The notes below the pieces were generated by a model. The model worked only from the letters and a program-made list of their open reading frames with translations, ran no database searches and had not been told where the DNA came from. From Cristatella mucedo (Eukaryota > Bryozoa > Phylactolaemata > Cristatellidae), in contig WPIO01000060.1 in the NCBI GenBank assembly GCA_009760855.2, positions 2,099,501-2,163,500 on the forward strand: DNA of 64,000 nt. The letters run 5' to 3'. Shown in pieces: positions 23,155 to 36,944 of this stretch; the stretch's first letter is position 1; every line of letters begins with the position of its first letter. Position numbers and translations under genes: made by a program.

Positions 23155-23714
23155 GTAATTAGGAGCTCTTGCGCGCACGCTCCCGTGTTTATCGGCGGCG
23201 ACCCGCCGACCGCCGAATGGGTTTGATCGGGTTAATCGCACGTGGGCTCGAAGCCACACCGCCGGCTTGCGCCTGCCGAGGCGCACCTGGTTCCGTGCGC
23301 TTCGCGTCTGCGGGTGGTTAAAGTCAGCGCTAGCAGCGCAGGCAGGGCGGCCGCAGCAGGGCCCTGCTGTCAGCGTAGCAGCAGCGTTGGCAGCTGCTGC
23401 CCACGAAAGTCTCCGCGAGATCGGTCAGAATCGTCCTCCAGCTACTTTCTCTCCTACCCCAGTCTTGTAGATTCTTGGGAATCGTCTCCCCTTTCCCATC
23501 TCTAACCGAGGCATGAACATTCCTTGAGCGCCTTAGCGGCGTCACACATCTCCCAGAATCGGATGAATTTCAACGTCATTTTAATTCAAGTTAGTTCATT
23601 TGATTTATCAGTTTTCCGTCGTCAGAAAGAAAGTAATGCTGAGCCCATCAGTGTCAATAGCACCAGCAGTAGGGCCTTAATACTAACCCTATGATCGAAT
23701 ACCTAGGCTTGTAA

Positions 23715-24017
<303 letters not shown>

Positions 24018-24202
24018 GTTTGTGTAAATCCAGTAGCTCCACTCTCTGTCTCTGCTCTCCCTATTTCTCCCAATATTACATCTTTCTCTCTGTCTCTGCT
24101 CCTCTGGCTATTTTTCTCTCGTTCTCTTTACGCCTCACTCCTTCTCCCCTAGCTCCTAACGGTGCACTCTCTACCTGCCTGCCTGTCTGTCACGCTTCCT
24201 CT

Positions 24203-24275
24203 GCAGCATAGGAGAAGTGCCTACATAGAGATCAAGTTCTCTGGGGGCGGTATACAAATGCGTTATTATAATCTG
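24203..24275 (+). mobile_element. L2-type 3' tail fragment
   Basis: AGAAGTGCCTACATAGAGAT and GTTCTCTGGGGGCGGTATAC resemble the tail of L2 or of SINE family S1. The GTATACAAATG ending is closer to S1. No tRNA head is visible. Confidence 0.55.
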
Positions 24276-24914
24276 TCAGTAAGGATCTACTCTGTTAGAA
24301 ACCCCGATGACAGCAGCACCAGCAGCAGCAACAGTTTGTGTAAGTGCTAGGGCTGCGCTTGAGCGACCGCTTGGCCATCGCTTGTTGGTACGGTTTTCGC
24401 GCCTATCTAACAGGGCTGCTGCTCGGAAGCCGCAGTTTCAGGGTCGCGGGTGATATTCACCTGGAGGCATCCGGGGCCCGATAGGCCTGGACAACGTTTC
24501 GGTGGCAGCCTGACTCATGTCCGTATCCGGCTGTGACACCAGGACTAACCTCTTGCTGAGCAAGAACCGATGAATGAAACCACGCGGGCGAATATGAACT
24601 TCCCCAATTTCCTTTCACGGCAGACGGCGACACCTCTACTAAATTGAAGCCAGGCCCGCAGAGCAGCAGTGTAATCTAGTTAGAGCGATACTGAGTGAGA
24701 GAGTTCAAGGGCACTAGCTCGGCATGGCGAGACGACGAGCTCGAGACCAGCTGCTGATAGCAGCTCACTTCGAGCCGCAAAAGTACGGCACTATCTGATC
24801 CCCGCAACTGAGAATATCTGATACTCTTGGGAACGGAGGCCTGGTCGACCGCCGCTTTGGCTGCTATGGATTGTTTACCAATCTCGAGACAATGAGTAAA
24901 GACTGGAGGGGCAA

Positions 24915-24915
<1 letters not shown>
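24276..24915. other. No supported feature
   Basis: Contains a short (CAG)-like run at 24309-24330. No convincing exon or known repeat was found. Confidence 0.3.

Positions 24916-24972
<57 letters not shown>
24916..24972. repeat. (GA)n microsatellite
   Basis: Uninterrupted GA for about 50 bp. It is the opposite orientation of the (CT)n tract 120 bp downstream. Confidence 0.95.
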
Positions 24973-25088
24973 CAAATAACCAAGACTTGGACCTGAGCCT
25001 TGGACATATGCAACGGGCGACGTCGAGCTAACGGCAATGCTATCATGCGAGAGCCTCATTTCTCTCTCGTCTGCCTTTTTTTCTATCC

Positions 25089-25090
<2 letters not shown>

Positions 25091-25178
<88 letters not shown>
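25091..25178. repeat. (CT)n microsatellite
   Basis: Uninterrupted CT for about 88 bp. Confidence 0.95.
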
Positions 25179-25181
<3 letters not shown>

Positions 25182-25589
25182 CTTGCATGTGTTTCTCTCA
25201 TTCTTGGTCGCAGTAAATCCATGGGTTGCAACTTGGAAATACTGTATCTTGTTCTCGTCCCAGGTTTGAAGCAGCAAAAATAAACTTGGCAGTGGCCACA
25301 AAGTACACCACTTGACCATTTAAGCATAGAGAAATTGTGTGCCCAGAAAGCGCGATTACCACTCCCTGAGGATATTGCTCAAAAGCTTGCTTTTTAACAT
25401 TAGTAGCTGCCAATTTTAGCTTGGTCTACGATATTGAATGCAAGTACTAATAAAAATAATAAATGAATACGTCTTGCATGGACCTTAGCGATCTATTCAG
25501 CACAACCAGCAACTGAGAATTGAAACTTAGTAGGTAGCAGTGACCGCAGTGAGTTTCGACATAGCAAAGACTATTAACAAAAGTAATAG

Positions 25590-26775
25590 TATGTCGTTTG
25601 TATAGCACCCTATGAAAACTTAATCTCATGCATCTCTCTACATAGCAACCCTTAGACAACTCACTACAATGAGTATAAAACCGGTGGGATTGGGACACAC
25701 ACGATAACAATGCCAATAGCATGCACAAGCAGACAAACCATGCTTCCGCCAGCGAATGAGGGAAAATATGAAAACAAACATGGCCTACGGCTAGTAAGAT
25801 ACCACGGTCGTAAAATGTGTTGAACCATGCACAGATATGCACACAAAGCGCACTCTGGAAAAAGAATATGCACTGGGTCGAAAGAAAAGCTGACCGAAAC
25901 GGATCGGTTTGAGTTGAGGCTCAAGATTCAAGATCTTCTCAGGTAGTGACCGCAGCTAGCCGGAAATGAATTCGAAATTTTTCGTGTGGACTAGCTGAAG
26001 TCTCGATATAGTAAGATTTTAATACTGTGCGAGGCTAACAAGGCGAGATGAGCTGACTGGATGGCAAAGGGATAGCGCACTGGAGGAGCAGTGAGGTCGG
26101 ATTTATAAGCAGGTGCAAGTAAGTTAAATGACCTACCAGCCAGACTGAGGGTCTGGAATTGGAGTCTTGATTCAGAGCGATGCAGCTAAGAGAGAATTGG
26201 TGTGAGCTTAGTATTTACGCCTTTGAGTACAGACCAGAAGAGCTGCCGAGTTTTACACCAGTTGTAGTCGGATAAGAGAATAGCCTGGAAGTAATGAATA
26301 AAGGGAGTTGAAGTAATGTAGAAACAATACTGCAAGCGAGGGAGTTGGTTTGGCTGCTTTGATAGTATCTAAGAAGGCCTTGATTTGGGCTATGTTATCT
26401 AAGAAGTCCTCGATTTGGGCTATATTACTCAGCTGAAATTTAGGGCCTTCTTGGCTGTCGAGGAAGTGCGCTTATCTAAAGGCAAGCAGTTTTGGAATAG
26501 TATGCCTAAATTATGGTAGACGTCGCAGGAGTGGTGCTAGATGAACCAATCTTGAGGGTTTATTCGTGGAACCTTCGGGTGAGACTAGGTTAGCCATTGA
26601 TTGTAAAGTTGGTCTTATACTTGCTAAACTTCAGAAAGGTTTTAGCCATTCAAACACAAATGTCATTGATGCAGGTAGTACGGGAATAAAAGAAGTCAAG
26701 TGATGAGAAAAGGCAGGGCTGGGTGCCACGGGTGTAGAAATGAAAGCCAACATTGCATGCAGAGATTAAATGCGC
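25590..26775 (-). pseudogene. Strongly decayed LINE reverse transcriptase, minus strand
   Basis: Reading from 26775 downwards, a YTRGTQPCLF segment sits where other copies have the active-site Y-A-D-D-T-Q block. It is followed by INDICVWMAKTFLKFSKYKTN, matching IDDIRTWMAAIFLKLNDGKTN at 52080. Near 26290 SLIRLQLV and NSAALLVC match the [12 protein letters not shown] block. A weak L2-type tail (AGCACCCTATGAAAACTTAA) is at 25605. Stops are frequent and both active-site Asp residues are lost. A 30-bp unit is duplicated in tandem at 26367-26426. This is the oldest-looking LINE copy in the window. Confidence 0.6.
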
Positions 26776-26779
26776 CAGA

Positions 26780-27978
26780 GGAAGAGTGTAGGTATTTTAC
26801 TGAGTGACTAGTGACAGCAGAGTGATAAGTGACTAGTACCTGTGACAGCTGTGACAAAGCACAGGCTAGTGGCATTTGAGAGAAGAGGCTGAGCGGCGCT
26901 GCAAGCCAAAGCCACGAGACAGCTTTGTCTAGATCGCCGATACATATGCTTGTTACTGCCGATTTGCTGTCGTATGAAATTCAGAGCATTAGAACAGGCT
27001 CATCCGCCGTGAGACCCTGCGAAGCCATTCGTACCATATAGCTCGGTTGCACTCGCAGCGATGCCCTTCCGGTTGAATGAGATTCCGCTCGAACTTCGGC
27101 AGCAGTCTGCAGTCTGCAGCACTGCCAGCTTACCCTCGGGCACTCAGATATTGTCAACGGTTGGCTGCATTTCACTCATATCCTAACAGGTTGCTATGGG
27201 TTAGATCCCGTAGTAGCCTATGTCGAAACCTCATGGCAACCTGTGAAGCCGTTCTATATAGGTTAAAGAGCTCACTAGTGACAGACGAGAGTGCCAATCA
27301 CTGGTCGCCATGGAATCGCTGAGTGGTATCATTCCCACTAGAGCGGGCCGGTTTATGCATGGACTTAACACATTCATCTGAGGCTTCGGGGGCCTTAAAG
27401 CCTGGCCGATGTGATCCGAACATATTCATCCGGAGTTTGCCAAACACTGGCAAGGTATCGGAGGTGACAGAAGACTGCCTGTCAGAGTGTCTGGGATCTC
27501 TAGGCGTCAAGTCATCTTAGGCGTCAAGAAGCAAAGTGTCAGTGAAAGAATCAGGGCTTGCAAGCTATCGAAGGCCGCAGCAGAAACTCGAGCATGTACG
27601 GGCGTGGCCTGAACTAGGAGGCTGCACCTGCCAAGTCTCAAGTTGCACGGAGACATTATTTTCTAATGTATCGTGTTTCACAAATACCTATCAAACCGAG
27701 AGCGAGAGAAGGAGAGAGGAGAAAAAGGGCTTCTCTTGCTCGTTCTGCTTGTAGTTAGGCAGCTGCCGGAAGTCTTGTGCGGCTTCTTTAGGTATTGAAG
27801 AGCGAAAAAGCCATCTGCAGCCGATGAGATTTATACGCACGTTCACACAATTTGAGGACAGGTTGGCAGACTGAAGATGGCTTGAAGTCACCGTCTGCGG
27901 CTCGCCCACTTGCTTGTCGCCACATGTGACATTGGCCCTGAACCTGCATTTGTGACTCGGCTGTGGCTTATTTTATAG
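26780..27978. other. No supported feature; proposed intron of the receptor gene
   Basis: Short open frames on both strands, none with a recognisable domain. A second receptor Ig domain was searched for here by eye and not found. Confidence 0.3.
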
Positions 27979-28050
27979 ACCTAGAATGTGAAGTCCTTGG
28001 AAGCGTGAGATCTATCCAGTGGTTCCACGGACATCGAGCTGTCGACACTG
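27979..28050 (+). CDS. Exon for an Ig domain (B and C strands), receptor-like gene
   Basis: The acceptor GGCTTATTTTATAG and donor ACTG|GTAAGTA are both strong. The exon is 72 bp, enters and leaves in phase 1, and encodes LECEVLGSVRSIQWFHGHRA followed by VDT. LxCxxxG, ten residues to Trp, then F-x-G-x-x-A-V is the usual B-to-C' pattern of an I-set Ig domain. It lies on the same strand and between the first- and fourth-domain exons of the receptor, so it is probably the start of domain 3 (domain 2 is less likely). The matching E/F-strand exon in phase 1 was not identified. Confidence 0.55.
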
Positions 28051-28139
28051 GTAAGTAAAGGACTACATCGTTTGTATGTCCGAGCTACCGCTGCACTGCG
28101 AATCCACCAAGCGGATATATTGCTTAGTCTCCACTAACT

Positions 28140-28228
28140 ACTTTGCAGCAAACGTAAAGCACCTGGAAAGAGATTGAGTTCTCTGAGGGTGCTTAATCAA
28201 GTGCATAGTATCATTATTATTACTAACT
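28140..28228 (+). mobile_element. L2 LINE 3' end
   Basis: CTTTGCAGCAAACGTAAAGC, the GAGATTGAGTTCTCTGA core and a short ATT tail. Confidence 0.8.
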
Positions 28229-28636
28229 ATGCACATTTCACCTCAGTTTGCGTCTTTTATTTGATCCACATTGAAGCGATCCTGCCTCCTTCAGACTACC
28301 GAACAGCTTCATCGGTGTCTCCCTCGCTGAAATTAGTTGAAGTGGGTCATCTGCACAATCCCACCAGCGACCTGTTTCCCCAGAGCTCCCTACGTCCGGC
28401 CACGCCTCTCCAGGCTGCTCGAGATCCTGTATCGTTTGCATAATACAAAGGGCATGCGGAATGATAGGCACCTTGAACGGTAGCTGCGGGTGTGTGCAAT
28501 TTATTCCAAGAACAGGGAAAACAAAGTCGGCTAGAGTCAAGCTAGTGCCGATGGGAAGTTTACAAAGCGTCTAATACTAACAAGAAAAAGCTTTTTTGAA
28601 ATTGTAACCCACTCGAAACGGGGAGATCGGATGGTG

Positions 28637-28850
<214 letters not shown>

Positions 28851-31164
28851 ATTAATACATTCATCCTGACTTTGGCTTGGGGCGAGCAACCTAATCACAG
28901 TGCCAAACCACTCCGTATTGTCATTCCCGACACCTCTGGGCAACGCGAACCTGCACTTACCGCATACCTGGCTTCAGTGTGCATGCACATGCGCAGGCAG
29001 TGCCTAGCTATGGCATCCTGTTAGCTACTTATCTCTCTTCCGTCCAGAGGCTCCACTCATAAAGTGTGGTTCGTGTGGTTAGCGAATTAATTCACTCGTC
29101 CAAACGGGCGAACGTGGTGATTCCTGTCCACCGACGGTTGAGCTCGGCCGCCGTAATTGTTTTGCCTTTTCACGTCATTTTGATTTATAAAGCTCTGATT
29201 AGCCACTACTACTAGAGACAGACGGGCGGCGACAGCTGCATCAGCTGATCACTCTTCATTGCTCTTTCGCTGGCCCGAGGTAGTAGTACTTCGATGAAAC
29301 TCTGCGTTCCCATCGGCAGACAGCGAATGCCGTCAGCATCTTACGATGAAAACACCCGGTGCAGCGACCGTGCGTCGGGAGTGAGCAATAAAAAAGCTCG
29401 ACCTGACGACAATTGCCTGTTGCACCACCTCGATACTTTTGGGGCATGCAGAGAAGATTAAGTTAAAAGGCAACGTCTCCTAGTTCTAAAGCTGCTTCTA
29501 ACCGGACTCGCCGGTTTTATTGGAGTTGGGCACAAGAATTTAAGAGCAGGACAGAGAGACTGCCGGCTTTGCCTGCGGCAGACCAGGACTGAGCCTAACC
29601 CAACGCGCAGGTTGCACCGTCCTCGTTTCAGGTGCAATAAATTAGAATGAATTGCCTGAGCAGCTTTACCTACGTCACCCAGATCACCGCCTACCGGATG
29701 GCGGATGAGCGGTTCGATAGTGACACGTGACGATCCTGTCATACGATTTATTTTCAATGTGTCTTTGACTGCCCGTTTACTGTTTTATTTGCGAGCATCT
29801 AAATTATTTTTCTTCGCGAGTATGGCTTGCGGACTCACCTGGCGAGGACAGGCCTTTCGAGTTACCTTCGTCTTTGTTTTCGAAGTCCGGTCGCCGGTCC
29901 GAGCATTTCCACCGAAAAGCACTTCCGCCGGACGAAGAAGTTTGCAGGCGGTGCCGAGCTCCATTCGCCGTGTCAATGCCGTTAGTATCTCAAATTCGTA
30001 TTGAGGTACGGTAACTAAAACCTGCTACGTGCGCCTATCAGCCTTTTTCTGAGAAGCCATATTGTTTTTGAGAATCAGTCAGAAAATATCTAGCAACGTG
30101 GCTCGAAATCTCTATGCGTCGGCTTGCGTTGGAATCTTGGCTCGGCCGTGCAAGCACCGCTGCTGAGCTGTCGGAGAGATCATTCGTCAATGATGGCAAT
30201 TTACATCGCCTAGATACTTTTGAATCCGGTGGGTTCTGAATTCTGAAGTTGTCTCGCGGCGACAGATCTGGGCGGTCGGCTACTGCAACCCCTACTTAGT
30301 GCTCCCCTCCTTCTCGTGTCCTAAAGCTGGTTGTGCAGCGGCGAGTCTCGCTACCTGCCTACTTCTGTCCTACTCGAGTCTTCGTCGTATACAGTATAGT
30401 CTTCGCCAAAACTAGGGGGCAATCCAAGACTTAGGGAATACCTAACGAAGGCTCAGCAGCCAAGCCTGGTCCTACTTCCTCCATCCGAGACTCTGGCAAG
30501 ATTTATCAAACAACCAATCACAGTCGTCACCAAAGACGTGCCTTCCTCGTTCCGTTGAAAAACATGGATGATGACTCGGCCGGCGAAATTATCAAAGGAT
30601 TCCACGAAATTTCCTGCCTATGAGAAAACTACGAGCTCGTCCGTCAAGAATCACATAGTGAGGCAGCTGGCAATTCACCCTGGTGGGTCTTGCTGAGGGC
30701 CAGTTTCTAGGTCCCAATCCGAAAATTTTCCCACGATCCACTCGGGTGGAGTGGAGCAAGGAGGAAGAAAGACTTAGAGCAAGGCTGACCGTATATACTT
30801 CCTTACTAGCAGGAAGACCGACATAACACAAAGTAGGTAGGAAGCAAGGCGGCGCACCATGTGAACCCGGCTGAAGAGCGGTGCAGTGGTCCAAGGCGTC
30901 AGAGGCGTCAGAGGCGTCGGCCTCACCCCCCCCGGATGCAAGTCTACTTGAATCGCTACAACTTTTTGTTTGAGGCCCAGTAGTCCGCTCGGGCCCGACT
31001 CTTGACGAAGCCAGCGAAGCTTCCACAAATTGCCTCGCCTGGGCGCGAGATCTCCGTGCAGCAGAATTCGCATCCTTCGGACACATACAGTGCAAGTGGT
31101 GTGGCGGTGCCGTGAGCCTAATGTTGGCCGAGATGTTTACGCATCGAAGGGTCTGCTTATTTAG
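28851..31164. other. No firmly supported feature; proposed intron
   Basis: A minus-strand open segment at about 29850-29970 ends in a GT-consensus (GACGAAG|GTAACT) but has no recognisable domain. The rest shows no matched repeat. Confidence 0.3.
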
Positions 31165-31272
31165 CGGCGGCGCCAGGACAGGAGGCAAGCACACGCACGC
31201 GGTTAAAATAAAACGAGGCTGGTTTTACTGCGACCCAAGTTGCAAGCTCGTGACAAAAATCCAGGTGCGTCG
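31165..31272 (+). CDS. Possible Ig-domain exon (F and G strands), receptor-like gene
   Basis: The open frame contains KRGWFYCDPSCKLVTKIQV. The G-x-F-Y-C part resembles an Ig F strand, and KLVTKIQV resembles a G strand. VEGFR domain 3 ends similarly and is followed by a x-x-x-P-F linker, and the next exon at 33060 begins RPKEMPF. A pyrimidine-rich TCTGCTTATTTAG could be the acceptor. Donor choices are CAG|GTGCGT after 31264 (phase 0) or CG|GTGGAC after 31272 (phase 2); only the latter joins to 33060 in phase. The E strand is poor and the acceptor uncertain. Confidence 0.35.
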
Positions 31273-31629
31273 GTGGACGTTGGATCTCGGGGCGGGCCGC
31301 GTTCGCCGTATACTTCCTCGTCGGCTCGCCTGTCACGTGGCCGTCTCGCGGCGATCTTCGACTGAAGGGCCGAAGCGCTCCGGAGCTCCCTTGGCATCGG
31401 TGAGTGCTTTTTCAGCGGCAAGCAGCCATGCGTGAACAAGGCACGCTCGGAGCAGCGTCTGCTCGCGGCCATTTTGATAAGGCCGAATTCTAGATTTCCT
31501 TGCGGGGACGAGTTCTCATCAGTTCATTCTTCATCGCCAACTCGGCTCGAGAGTACCGGTGATTACACAACCCAGACGAGGCCAATCTGAGGAGCTCGGC
31601 TAATGCCCGATTGCTTGAGTACGATTAAC

Positions 31630-31664
31630 GATGGTCGAGAGACAGAGAGAGCTAGAGAACAACA

Positions 31665-31698
<34 letters not shown>

Positions 31699-31919
31699 AA
31701 GAGAGACGCCTAAGGAGAGAGACTCAGGGAGAGAGAGAGAAAGCTAGAGAGAGAGAGAGAGAGAGACAGAGAACGAGAGCTAGAAAGAGAGAGAAAGAGA
31801 AAGAGAGAGAGCTGGAGACTGGAGAGAGAAAGAGAGAGAGAGAGAGAAAACTAGAAAGAGAGAGATAGAGAGAACTGGAAAGGGAGAAAGAGAGAGACAG
31901 AGCTAGAGAACAAGAGCTG

Positions 31920-31950
<31 letters not shown>

Positions 31951-31955
31951 CTCGT
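31630..31955. repeat. (GA)n-rich tract
   Basis: Interrupted GAGA runs with scattered GCTAGA inserts over about 325 bp. Confidence 0.95.
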
Positions 31956-33059
31956 GATAGACTGCTTCGAGACAGGGCTTAGCATTCGATGCGGCCTATT
32001 ACATGAGCCATCACATCGGTTAGATGAGGTGGCTGGCACAACATGTATAAGAAAGTGACCAGCGTGAGCTTTCCTGACGATCATTTGCATATTCACCAAG
32101 CGTCCATGAGGCAGTGCGGCCTTTTTGCATAATGGAATCAGCCAGGGGCTCGCATGGGGCGGGTGTGGCTGCTTGGAGTGCCGAGGTGCACATGGCTCGG
32201 CTGAGCTCACTTCAATGTGTTCGAGCGCAGCCAGCGAGCGGATCAGTCTCGCTTCGTCACAGTTGCATGTTCTTTGCTCAATCCGATTTGCACTGTTTTT
32301 CCCGAAGCTCTCTGTCACGGCGCCGACAATCTTACTGAATCCATCCTCCTAATCCGACCCCTGCCTTATTCCGTGCGTCCGGAATAGTCTTATCTCTGTG
32401 TATCACCTGGTCACTCATGCTTGTCTGCCTAGCTGCTACATGTGTCGTTCCTATGATTTTACTCTGGGAGTTTCGTGCAAGCGACTTCATTTCTGAGCGT
32501 TTGTCCATCTGGTCTGTCCCGCATGAATAGATCAATAGCAGCATAGGTTGGATTAGTAGGTGTTAGAATGAGGATTCGCTGGTACCCCCTCCCCCGGCTG
32601 CGGCATAGCCATTTTCGCTTGCATGCGGGGGGGGGGGCTGATAGCTAAGATAAATCAGAGGCGCAAGCGTCTGAATCATCGGTTCGAGCAGAGGTGTCTA
32701 CTTGAAATGAACCTGCTGGTGGCCGTTTCGCAAAATAGCAGCTCGATCTAGCTGCTAAGATAGCTGATACATAGAGATATAGCTAGATATAGATAGTATA
32801 ATGCACCGAGATTGAGAGATGTACACATTTGCCACTTGCTAGTGCTCACCCAGATTGGGCACAGAGAGCATTCCGAAAGCTGGCGAAGTCAAATTTGCTT
32901 CTCCTAAGTACTCCGGACAAGTAACTAGCTTGCCACAACACTCGATCAATAGAAATGACGCAGCAGCCCTGTGCAAAACGATCCAGACTACACCTTTAAC
33001 GTGTCGTATCGTATGACAACCCCAGAGAGTATATAGGCATCGATTTCGACTGCACGCAG
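31956..33059. other. No supported feature; proposed intron
   Basis: Short homopolymer C/G runs near 32590 and 32630 and a short GATA-like run near 32775. No exon or matched repeat was seen. Confidence 0.3.
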
Positions 33060-33222
33060 CAGGCCGAAGGAAATGCCTTTTCACGAGCTGGGTTTGGAAT
33101 CGGATGCCGAAGTATGTATCCGAACAGTCTTTGCTATGCTACCACCTTCCAAACCGGCCTTTATTTCTTGGGCGTCGCATGTCGAACTGACGTCGGCCAT
33201 CCACAAAGTAAACAGCAATTCG
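33060..33222 (+). CDS. Exon for fourth-type Ig domain (A to C strands), VEGFR/PDGFR-like receptor
   Basis: The acceptor TCGACTGCACGCAG and strong donor TTCG|GTAAGC frame a 163-bp exon (phase 2 in, phase 0 out). It encodes 54 residues: RPKEMPFHELGLESDAEV, then CIRTVFAMLPPSKPAFISW, then a polar stretch ending NSNS. The x-x-x-P-F start, ES-x-x-AEV, PP-x-x-x-F-x-SW and spacing resemble the beginning of domain 4 in VEGFR/PDGFR receptors. As in that domain, the usual B-strand Cys is absent: Thr stands in the disulfide position, and the one Cys is two residues earlier. The partner exon at 36753 also lacks the F-strand Cys, a matched loss. The exon phase fits the next exon exactly. Confidence 0.6.
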
Positions 33223-33410
33223 GTAAGCAATTCTTACAGCGAGCCTCTCGGGCTCTCTCATGTTATCTCTTGACCACCTTTGTTAGCCCTTAGCTGGAGG
33301 GGCAGCTTTCTCAATTGATCTACTCTTGAAAGCAAGCATGATTGCCAACTCTTCTAATTGATCACCGGTCGAATCCATTCAGGCCAGGCTGGCGGGGCCC
33401 ACTCGTCAGC

Positions 33411-34207
33411 GGTTGTAGGACATTTCCTCCTGGACGTTCCCCCCCCCGGACATTTCCCCGCGGTGGACCCTAGGACATTTTGCCTCCCCCCCCCCGACAT
33501 TCCCTCCCCCGGGGTAGGACATTTGCCCTCTATGTTGATGAATGTATAACTAAGAATACGTATATAATTAAATAATAAGTATATAATTAAATGAAGTTAA
33601 CGCTCTATTAAAATAAAATCAACTCAGTAAAATCAACTCTATAATTAGAAGAATGGATGGATTGAAAGAATGGTTTGTAATAGAGCGAGCGGCGGCGGCG
33701 GTTGCAGCGGCTGCGGCAGCTGCGACCTATACAGTTCGGTCCCGCTGGAGTTCGGTCCAGCTCGACGCAGTCAGACACTTGTTCGTACCCGTCAAAGCGG
33801 GCGCGAGCTACGGCGTGCCGCTCGTTCATGCAAATAAGTGCTAAGCCTCAGAGGTCTACTGATTAAAACTCGACCTCGAGAGATCTAGTTATGCCCTAAT
33901 TCGCACTAATTAAAGCGTGGAATTCGAGCAAGGGTGGATTTAGGCAGCGGAGGCGCAGCCCGCCCTATACCCTAAACCCTAAAACCCTAAACGCTAAACC
34001 CTAAAAACCCTAAAAGCTAAACCCTAAACCCTAAAAACTCTAAACCCTAAAATACTAAACCCTAAAACCAAAACCCTAAACCATATACCCGGGGGCGGAA
34101 ATGTCCTACCCCAGGGTGGGGAATGTCGGGAGGGGTGTCGGGGGGAAGGTAATGTCCGGGAGGATGTCCGGGAGGGGAACATCCAGAGGGGGAATGTCAG
34201 TACCTCC
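33411..34207 (+). mobile_element. Non-autonomous TIR element, copy A
   Basis: The left end begins GGTTGTAGGACATT and continues as a chain of C-rich GGACATTTCCCC-like units. The right end is the inverse, a chain of GGGGAATGTC units ending AATGTCAGTACCTCC. Inside are ATGTTGATGAATG, TA-rich sequence, a ~340-bp segment with a GCGGCGGC run, the block GCAAGGGTGGATTTAGGCAG, and a CCCTAAA array (33967-34084). The same blocks occur in the same relative order, inverted, at 55512-56148. No open frame for a transposase exists. The flanks show no clear target duplication. It lies in the proposed intron between the two domain-4 exons of the receptor gene. Confidence 0.7.
33967..34084. repeat. Degenerate CCCTAAA array (interstitial telomere-like)
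   Basis: Units of 6-9 bp around CCCTAAA, with many variants (ACGCTAAA, CCCTAAAA). It is an internal part of TIR element copy A and is not a chromosome end. Confidence 0.9.
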
Positions 34208-36225
<2,018 letters not shown>

Positions 36226-36752
36226 TTTACCAATCGACCCAAGCGCTCCCCTCCTGGCTCCTCCGCTCCGCTCCTGTCCTCTCCTGGGCTCTGCTCTCAC
36301 GAGCTTCCGGCTCCTGCGGTTCCTGTTCCTAATCGCCGTTGGCTAGAATAGGCTCGCGCAGGAGCAGCTGATTGAGAGCAGTATTTCGAACGGCCGCCAC
36401 CGCTGCGGTACTCGTCCAGCAGGTAGCGCAGCTCGCGAACCCGCTCTGGTTAATGTGCCGATTAATGTTAGCGCCCACAAGAAGTGTGATCAAGAAGCGC
36501 GAGAAGTGTGATCAGCAGATAGCTCTCAGGCGAAACAAAATCCCGACGCTGGGTTGCAAACTTGGCTCAGGCTCGGCAGCTGGACTACAGCGCTCGCCCA
36601 GGCCTGGCCTAGAAGGCTTCACGTCGACAGCAGGCGCCTCGCCTCGCCTCGACCGGCAAAGCTCGCTGCTTCTGTATAAAGGACAGCGCGTCTGCGCTGC
36701 CGATGGAAATGTCGAGCGGCAGGCGGCCAGTTCTCCGGGCCCGTTTGCAGAG

Positions 36753-36944
36753 CCCGGGCGTCGGCACGCCTCGACCGTGCGGCCGCACGTGAAGCACGGC
36801 AAGTACTTCGCTCGATGGCTCGACTACACTCTGCGAATACACAGAGCGACAGCCGACGACAGCGGAGAGTACACGCTTCGAGTGGGCGGCGCCAGAGGTG
36901 GCTCCGGAACGGAGCACGACGAACGGCATCGCATCCGGCTACAG
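36753..36944 (+). CDS. Exon for fourth-type Ig domain (D to G strands), VEGFR/PDGFR-like receptor
   Basis: The segment reads KYFARWLDYTLRIHRATADD followed by SGEYTLRVGG and ends RHRIRLQ. This is the E-F-G part of an Ig domain: L-x-I, D-x-G-x-Y, then an alternating hydrophobic G strand. Leu replaces the F-strand Cys, as in domain 4 of VEGFR/PDGFR receptors. The acceptor tract TCTCCGGGCCCGTTTGCAGA places two AGs in tandem. The second AG gives phase 0 and matches the exon at 33222; the first would give phase 1. The donor CTACAG|GTCACC is weak. The open frame itself extends from 36372 to 37217 because the block is GC-rich, so the exact ends are uncertain. No later exons (domain 5, membrane segment, kinase) were recognised. 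Confidence 0.6.

Noticed and set aside
33967-34084. A true telomere or chromosome-fusion scar
   Set aside because: The array is degenerate, short, internal to a TIR element and present inverted in a second copy of the element.
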